Assembly: GCF_004121055.1 (NCBI RefSeq)
Contig: NZ_PYAL01000008.1
Span: 62,001 to 126,000, forward strand
Length of the DNA stretch: 64,000 bases
From: Achromobacter aloeverae
GTDB lineage: Bacteria > Pseudomonadota > Gammaproteobacteria > Burkholderiales > Burkholderiaceae_B
Direction of reading: 5' to 3'
Shown in pieces: positions 59,096 through 64,000 of the stretch (its first letter is position 1; every line of letters begins with the position of its first letter). Under the pieces are notes generated by a model, which ran no database searches, had not been told where the DNA came from, and saw nothing but the letters and a program-made list of their open reading frames with translations. Made by a program: the position numbers and the translations under genes.

Positions 59096-60151
59096 ATGTT
59101 CCACCCCTTACGCCGCGTCGCAAGACTTTCCGCCCTTCCCGATACGGCGGCCGCTGACGTCCCGCCGGTGGCCTTGCGCCAACTGATGACCGAAGCCTCG
59201 CGCGGCGGTCAGGACCCGGCGCTGCTTTGCGAGGGCGCGGGCTTCCGGCCGGACGACCTGCTGACGCCCGACTACCGGGTCTCGCGCGCGCAATACGCCC
59301 ATGTCATCCGGCGCGCGCTGCGCGAACTGGGCCGACCGGCCCTGGGGCTGGAGCTGGGCGCCGGCGTCAACCCCGTGTCCCTGGGCCTGGTCGCCCTGGG
59401 CTTCATGAGTTGCCGCCATTCTCGCGAGCTGCTGGACTTCGCCATCGAGCACCAGCATGAGTGCGGTGGCCTGCTGTCCGTGCACGGCGAGGAGCTGGCG
59501 CAGACCTGGAGCCTGGAAGGCCGTTCCCATTTCGGCGACCGTCGTATCGACGGCTTCGTGGTCGATCACTGCTTTGCCGCCCTTGTGCAGATCTGCCGCC
59601 AGGTGGTGAGCGATCTCTTCAATCCGCGCATGGTGGAACTGGCCAGCGAACGGCCGCCTTACGGCGCCCTCTACGAGAGCGTCTTCCGCTGCCCGGTGCG
59701 CTTTGGCCAACCGCTGAACCGCTTGCACTTCCCGCGCGAGCCCCATGCCATACGCAGCGCCGACGCGGTAACGCTGGCGCTGGTGCGACGCGACCTGGCC
59801 GGCCGGGCCTCCCGGCCGGCGGCGCCTTCGGCACTGCATGCCGTGGTGGCGCAGGCCATCCGGCGCGACCTGGCCTACCCCACGCCCCTGCGCGACATCG
59901 CGGCCAGCCTGCACACCAGTGAACGTACCTTGCGGCGCCGGTTGGAGGCACAGGGGCTGACCTATGCGGGACTGCTGGAAGAAGAAAGACGGGCCCGGGC
60001 GCTCACCCTGCTGACGCAATCCTCGCGCAACGTGCAGCAAATCGCCGCGGCATGCGGCTACACCAATGCGCGCACCCTGCAGCGTGCCGTACAGCGCTGG
60101 ACCGGCCATTCGCCCACCGGCCTGCGGCGCATCGGCCGGACCCAGGCCTAG
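59096..60151 (+). CDS. AraC-family regulator (arabinose-binding-like N-terminal domain)
   Basis: 351 residues. The N-terminal Arabinose_bd-type domain (about 25-220) is that of OruR/GbdR-like and ArgR-like virulence regulators; the C-terminal double helix-turn-helix has LRDIAASLHTSERTLRRRLEAQG and IAAACGYTNARTLQRAVQRWTGHSP. It is convergent with the flavin oxidase (25 bp between stops) and divergent from the chemotaxis operon, so its targets cannot be fixed. Confidence 0.88.
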   Translation: MFHPLRRVARLSALPDTAAADVPPVALRQLMTEASRGGQDPALLCEGAGFRPDDLLTPDYRVSRAQYAHVIRRALRELGRPALGLELGAGVNPVSLGLVALGFMSCRHSRELLDFAIEHQHECGGLLSVHGEELAQTWSLEGRSHFGDRRIDGFVVDHCFAALVQICRQVVSDLFNPRMVELASERPPYGALYESVFRCPVRFGQPLNRLHFPREPHAIRSADAVTLALVRRDLAGRASRPAAPSALHAVVAQAIRRDLAYPTPLRDIAASLHTSERTLRRRLEAQGLTYAGLLEEERRARALTLLTQSSRNVQQIAAACGYTNARTLQRAVQRWTGHSPTGLRRIGRTQA

Positions 60152-60176
60152 GCGTCCGTCATGGGCGGAGCCGGCC

Positions 60177-61820
60177 CTAGGCTTCGCCCAGGATGCGTTG
60201 CGCCGCCCGCACGCCCCACCACGAGGCTTCCTCGAAAACCGAATACCCCGACAGGTCGGCGTGGGCGAACAGCACCCGGCCATCGACATCGCGCAAGGCC
60301 GCCAGGCCCGGATTGTCCAGGTAGCCCGGCGCCGGTATCGCCATGGCATGCCCTCGCACCGTGATTTCGAGCTGGCGGGCGTAACGCCAGAAATCTTCAC
60401 CGTAGGCCGCCAGCAAATCGATGGCCGCCTGGTCGCGCAGGGCTTGCGCATCGGCACGGGCCAGCCAGCGGCGGGCCTGTTCGGGCGTCTCCGTGCTGAC
60501 CGCCTGGTAGGCGGTGAACACCGTGCGCGGCGGCGGCGCCACGCGTATCAACTGATGGGTGGACACCACATAACCCAGGCCCGGTCCTTCGTAGACCACG
60601 TTATCCCACGCCAGCGGCGCGCCCGCCAACTCGCGGGGAAAACCTTCCAGGGTGAAATTCGACACCAGCCAGGGCGCATGCGGCGACTGGTGCACGGCAT
60701 GGTCGTAGCCGTAGCCGGCCAGATCGCGCACGATATGGGCGGCCTCGAACAAGGGCATCGCGCAGACCACGCGGCCGGCGCGCAGCGAGCGCGTCACCGG
60801 CGCCGCCGGAGCGCCCGGCGATCCCTGGAAACCACCGGCCACCAGCACGGCCACGTCCGGGCCCTGTTCCTGCACGCGCATCGCCGTGCCGGACTGCAGC
60901 CAATCCTCATGGCCCAGCCGCCGCGTGATGGACGCCCGCAGATACGCCACCAGGCGCGCCAGCCCATTGGGCCAGGTCAGCACGGCGCCATCCGGCGCAT
61001 TGCTCGCATGGCCGTCGCGGGAGCAGAAGTAATGCAGTCCGGCCCACGCCGACACCCGGTCATGCGGCGCGCCATAATCGTCGCGGCAGCAGTAATCCAG
61101 GTACCAATGCAGCGCGGGCGACGTATAGCCCTGGTCCAGCAGCCATTGCCTGAAGGTCAGGCGGTCCAGCGCGCGCCATTGCGCATCCCGCGAAGACAAT
61201 GCGATGGGAATGCAGAACAGCTTGCGGCCATCCTGGCCCACCGCGTCGCGCAGGCCGTCGACATGGCGGAAGAAGGCATCGTGCTGGGCTTGATCCCGCG
61301 GCGTGGCGCCCGGCGGCACCAGCGCATCCTCCCACCGCCCGTCGCGCAGCAGTCTTTCGTCCAGGCCATGCACGACGACGGCCTCGTCCATATAAGGGCG
61401 TTCGGTTTGCGCGCCATCCAGGATGACGCCGAATTCGGCCAGCATTTCGCGCACGTGCGTGCTGGCTCGCGATGGCAGCGGCAAGTAGTGCGCGCCGCGC
61501 GGATAGGCGAGGTCTCCCGCGCCGCCGCCCGACGCATTGCCGCCGACCTCCGGTCCCGCCAGCACGACGAAATCCCGATGGCCGCGGCGCGCCAGGTGCC
61601 AGGCGCAGGACAGCCCCGCCACGCCGGCGCCCAGCACGGCCACACCCGCGCGCTGCTCGCCGCTGGGCGCCGGTAGCGCGGCACCGTCGCGCAGCCAGTG
61701 CCCTTCGCGCATGCCGGGATAGGCGAGCACCGGGGTGGTCTCGCGTATCGCCAGTCGCGCCGCGCTGCCCAGGGCCGCGGCGCCCACCGCCGCACCGAGC
61801 ACGAAGGTACGGCGCCGCAT
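60177..61820 (-). CDS. Tat-exported FAD-dependent amine-oxidase-like protein
   Basis: 547 residues. The N-terminus MRRRTFVLGAAVGAAALG is a twin-arginine signal. The FAD Rossmann motif follows at about 60-90 (AVLGAGVAGLSCAWHL, Gly64/66/69), and the C-terminal FAD contact is near DVDGRVLFAHADLSG. Fold and motifs fit the flavin amine oxidase / protoporphyrinogen oxidase group. It overlaps the aminopropyltransferase-like gene by one base, which makes polyamine-related oxidation in the periplasm plausible but unproven. Confidence 0.85.
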   Translation of the reverse strand: MRRRTFVLGAAVGAAALGSAARLAIRETTPVLAYPGMREGHWLRDGAALPAPSGEQRAGVAVLGAGVAGLSCAWHLARRGHRDFVVLAGPEVGGNASGGGAGDLAYPRGAHYLPLPSRASTHVREMLAEFGVILDGAQTERPYMDEAVVVHGLDERLLRDGRWEDALVPPGATPRDQAQHDAFFRHVDGLRDAVGQDGRKLFCIPIALSSRDAQWRALDRLTFRQWLLDQGYTSPALHWYLDYCCRDDYGAPHDRVSAWAGLHYFCSRDGHASNAPDGAVLTWPNGLARLVAYLRASITRRLGHEDWLQSGTAMRVQEQGPDVAVLVAGGFQGSPGAPAAPVTRSLRAGRVVCAMPLFEAAHIVRDLAGYGYDHAVHQSPHAPWLVSNFTLEGFPRELAGAPLAWDNVVYEGPGLGYVVSTHQLIRVAPPPRTVFTAYQAVSTETPEQARRWLARADAQALRDQAAIDLLAAYGEDFWRYARQLEITVRGHAMAIPAPGYLDNPGLAALRDVDGRVLFAHADLSGYSVFEEASWWGVRAAQRILGEA

Positions 61821-63331
61821 CAGCGTATGACCTTGCGCCAGTCTTCGTCGAAGTAGCGCACCAGCGATTGCTCGTTGAGCCGGTTCGGCGGCATCTCCAG
61901 CGCGGGCATGTCGACCGGGAAGTGGAACAGCTCCTTGAGCGTGGGGCCATCCAGGTAGCGCGTGGGCACGGACACGCGCGCCGGCGGCGTATAGTCGGCG
62001 CGCTTGCCGGCAAGGATGTAGCCCCAATCGCCGAAAGACGGCACGTAGCAGTGGTAAGGCCAGGTATGCAGCCCGGCTTCCTTCAAGGTGGCGTTGATGC
62101 TCCAGAACGAATGCGGCGCGAAGTACGGCGAAGTGGACTGCACGACCATATAGCCCTGCTCCGACAGATGGCGCGCCATCAGCCGGAAAATGGGCGTGGA
62201 ATACAGCCGGCCCAAGCCGAAATTGGTGGGATCCGGAAAATCCACGACGATGAAGTCATAGACATGGGCATTCGATTCCAGCCACGCCCCGGCGTCGGCA
62301 TTGATCACCGTCACGCGCGGGTTCTTCAGCGACCCCTGGTTCAACTCGACCAGGGGCGCCGACGTCGAGAAAAGCCGGGTCATCGCCGGATCCAGGTCGA
62401 CCAGCGTGATGTGCTCGATATTCTTGTGCTTGAGGATTTCGCGCACCGCCAGGCCGTCTCCGCCGCCCAGCACCAGGACATTGCGCGCCCAGGGCACGGC
62501 ATCCAGGCCCGGATGGACCAGGGCTTCGTGATAGCGATGCTCGTCGCGCGAGGAGAATTGCAGGTTCCCGTTGATATGCAGGCGCAGGTCGTCGCGCCAC
62601 CGGGTCACCACCAGCCGCTGATAGGGCGTGGTTTCCGCATGGATGACCTGGTCGCCGTACAAGCCCCGTTCGGCCCAGCCCGTCATCTGCCCCGACAGGC
62701 CGAAGCCCACCGCCAGCAGGCCCATCACCAGGGTGGCGCGCCAGACCTTGTCGGCCGCCCTGGACAAATGCGCGCGGAACAGCCACGCGGTCCAGAGCGA
62801 CACGCTGGCGTTGAGGATGCCGAACAGGAAACCCGTACGCAGCAGGCCCAGGTAAGGCGCCAGCAGCAGGGGGAACACCAGCGACACCGCCAGCGCGCCG
62901 AGATAATCGAAGGCCAGCACCTTGCTGACCAGCTCGCGGAACTCGGTGCGCTGTTGATTGAAGATGCGCATCACCAGCGGGATTTCCATGCCCACCAGCA
63001 AGCCGATCAGGAATACGCAGACATAGAGCGCCGCGCGAAACGGCGCCGCGACCCAGGCGAAAACGAGGAACAGCAGCGCGGCCGACAGGCCGCCGACCAA
63101 GCCCACCAGCAGCTCGACATCGATGAAGCGGTCGAGCACCTTGTCGTCGGGCACATAGCGCGAAAACCATGAGCCGACGCCCATGGCGAAGAGGTAACAA
63201 CCGATTACCGTGGAAAACTGCAAAATCGAATCGCCGAGCAGGTAGCTCGCCAGGGCGCTACCGATCAGCTCATAGCCTAATCCACATGATGCAACAATCA
63301 ATACGGAAAGTATCAGCGCGCGATCCCGCAT
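61820..63331 (-). CDS. Membrane-bound spermidine-synthase-like aminopropyltransferase
   Basis: 503 residues. About seven hydrophobic helices (residues 5-215) precede a polyamine-synthase domain: Tyr-His-Glu in DEHRYHEALVHP, the nucleotide-binding VLGGGDGLAVRE (289-293) and DFPDPTN (Asp364, Asp367), the position of the catalytic Asp. It would move an aminopropyl group from decarboxylated SAM to an amine, though family members may use other donors. If seven helices and an inside N-terminus are right, the catalytic domain faces the periplasm. The start at 63331 is chosen because the frame above is shadow of the DUF350 gene. Confidence 0.87.
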   Translation of the reverse strand: MRDRALILSVLIVASCGLGYELIGSALASYLLGDSILQFSTVIGCYLFAMGVGSWFSRYVPDDKVLDRFIDVELLVGLVGGLSAALLFLVFAWVAAPFRAALYVCVFLIGLLVGMEIPLVMRIFNQQRTEFRELVSKVLAFDYLGALAVSLVFPLLLAPYLGLLRTGFLFGILNASVSLWTAWLFRAHLSRAADKVWRATLVMGLLAVGFGLSGQMTGWAERGLYGDQVIHAETTPYQRLVVTRWRDDLRLHINGNLQFSSRDEHRYHEALVHPGLDAVPWARNVLVLGGGDGLAVREILKHKNIEHITLVDLDPAMTRLFSTSAPLVELNQGSLKNPRVTVINADAGAWLESNAHVYDFIVVDFPDPTNFGLGRLYSTPIFRLMARHLSEQGYMVVQSTSPYFAPHSFWSINATLKEAGLHTWPYHCYVPSFGDWGYILAGKRADYTPPARVSVPTRYLDGPTLKELFHFPVDMPALEMPPNRLNEQSLVRYFDEDWRKVIR

Positions 63332-63418
63332 GGGAGCTTCCGGAAGGCGAAAAATGCTGGCAGTATATCGAACCGCCCGCACGAACCGTCCCTGTTTACG
63401 AACCCTAGAAGGCACTCC

Positions 63419-63811
63419 ATGCTCACGACGCCGGCCTACGCCTATCTGATCTACCTGGTGTCCGCCCTGGTGATGCTGGCCCTGTTCGCGGTCATCTATT
63501 CGCACGCCACCACCTTCGACGAAATGGCGCTGATCCGTGCAGGCAACGGCGCCGCCGCCTTGTCCTATTGCGGTTCGCTGGTGGGCTTCAGCCTCACCCT
63601 CTATTCCAGCATTGCCACCCATGCCACCTACGGCATGTTCCTGGCGTGGGCGGCCGCTGCGATGATTACCCAGGTGCTGGCCTACGCCATCGCCGCGCGG
63701 GTCATCCGCGGGATGAACCAGGCCATCCAGGAAAACAACGTCGCGATGGGCGGCCTGATGGGCGGAATTTCATTGTCCGTGGGCATCATCAACGCCGCCT
63801 GCCTTACCTGA
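63419..63811 (+). CDS. DUF350 (YjfL-like) membrane protein
   Basis: 130 residues with four hydrophobic helices in two similar halves: a helix pair at about 8-65 and another at about 70-128. The conserved region around AALSYCGSLVGFSLTLYSSIA is typical of DUF350. Function unknown; in E. coli the family member YjfL sits with a glutathionylspermidine-synthase-like ATP-grasp protein. Divergent from the aminopropyltransferase gene with 87 bp between starts. Confidence 0.88.
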   Translation: MLTTPAYAYLIYLVSALVMLALFAVIYSHATTFDEMALIRAGNGAAALSYCGSLVGFSLTLYSSIATHATYGMFLAWAAAAMITQVLAYAIAARVIRGMNQAIQENNVAMGGLMGGISLSVGIINAACLT

Positions 63812-63856
63812 CCAGTACGCTGACCCCAACGCAGACCCTACGATTCGGGAGCCGCC

Positions 63857-64000
63857 ATGAGCCTCGGTTCATTCATACGCAAGCAGTTCATCGACATCCT
63901 CCAGTGGAACGAGGACGCGGACGGCGTCCTCGCCTGGCGCTATCCCATGCAGGATTTCGAAATCCAGTACGGCGGCAGCCTCACCGTGCGCGAGTCGCAG
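63857..64000 (+). CDS. SPFH-domain (YdjI/virion-core-like) protein, N-terminal fragment
   Basis: 48 codons before the right edge. The sequence MSLGSFIRKQFIDILQWNED and WRYPMQDFEIQYGGSLTVRESQ matches the start of bacterial SPFH-domain proteins of the YdjI type, which often follow DUF350 genes. GGGAG lies 6 bases upstream of the ATG. SPFH proteins oligomerise at membranes; the role here is unknown. Confidence 0.75.
   Translation, partial: MSLGSFIRKQFIDILQWNEDADGVLAWRYPMQDFEIQYGGSLTVRESQ

Overview
The window reads as chromosome of a high-GC betaproteobacterium of the Alcaligenaceae, most like Bordetella or Achromobacter. The evidence is the run of Bug-type tricarboxylate receptors, a TRAP system, a monomeric isocitrate dehydrogenase, a NadQ-type NAD regulator, and the gene order methyltransferase / rnhA / dnaQ next to gloB / mltD. 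Genus is an inference; no rRNA is present. The only RNA gene seen is one tRNA-Val(CAC). No phage, IS element or CRISPR array was found. Coding density is high, and most long antisense open frames are GC-rich shadows of real genes.

Layout. 1-3300: envelope glycolipid genes (ArnT-like and ArnC/DPM1-like glycosyltransferases, divergent from an O-antigen-ligase-like protein). 3534-9845: a catabolic operon (TRAP receptor, fused TRAP permease, LacI regulator, 2-hydroxyacid dehydrogenase, amidohydrolase) behind two abutting LacI-type palindromes. 10062-12826: dehydrogenase, Bug receptor and RraA-like aldolase. 12947-24179: a peptide uptake and breakdown locus (M81 peptidase, peptide ABC transporter, amidase, GntR regulator, with a divergent D-aminoacylase). 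24221-26514: monomeric icd with its terminator. 26866-32423: tripartite EmrAB/NodT-type efflux operon with a divergent AraC regulator. 32515-33528: a decayed patch (Bug receptor fragment, Fic gene apparently lacking its inhibitory segment, tRNA-Val). 33630-41175: housekeeping genes (dnaQ, rnhA, methyltransferase, gloB, mltD, exported carbonic anhydrase, Dabb protein, fabI, OsmC). 41356-44673: Bug receptor, nadC and nadQ, with two matching NadQ-like boxes upstream of nadC. 44901-45929: aldo/keto reductase. 46205-58754: a 7TM histidine kinase facing a ten-gene chemotaxis-type operon. 59096-64000: AraC regulator, then a divergent membrane module (aminopropyltransferase-like protein and Tat-exported flavin oxidase on one side, DUF350 and SPFH proteins on the other) that runs off the window.

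How genes work together. The TRAP and Bug loci look like carboxylate or sugar-acid uptake coupled to dehydrogenases and aldolases. The peptide locus couples import to hydrolysis of unusual amides and N-acyl-D-amino acids. The chemotaxis operon carries an EAL response regulator and a CheA with a tandem MshEN-like motif, which suggests a link to c-di-GMP; one of its receptors is interrupted by a +1 frameshift. The least described unit is the 3' membrane polyamine/flavin/DUF350/SPFH module.
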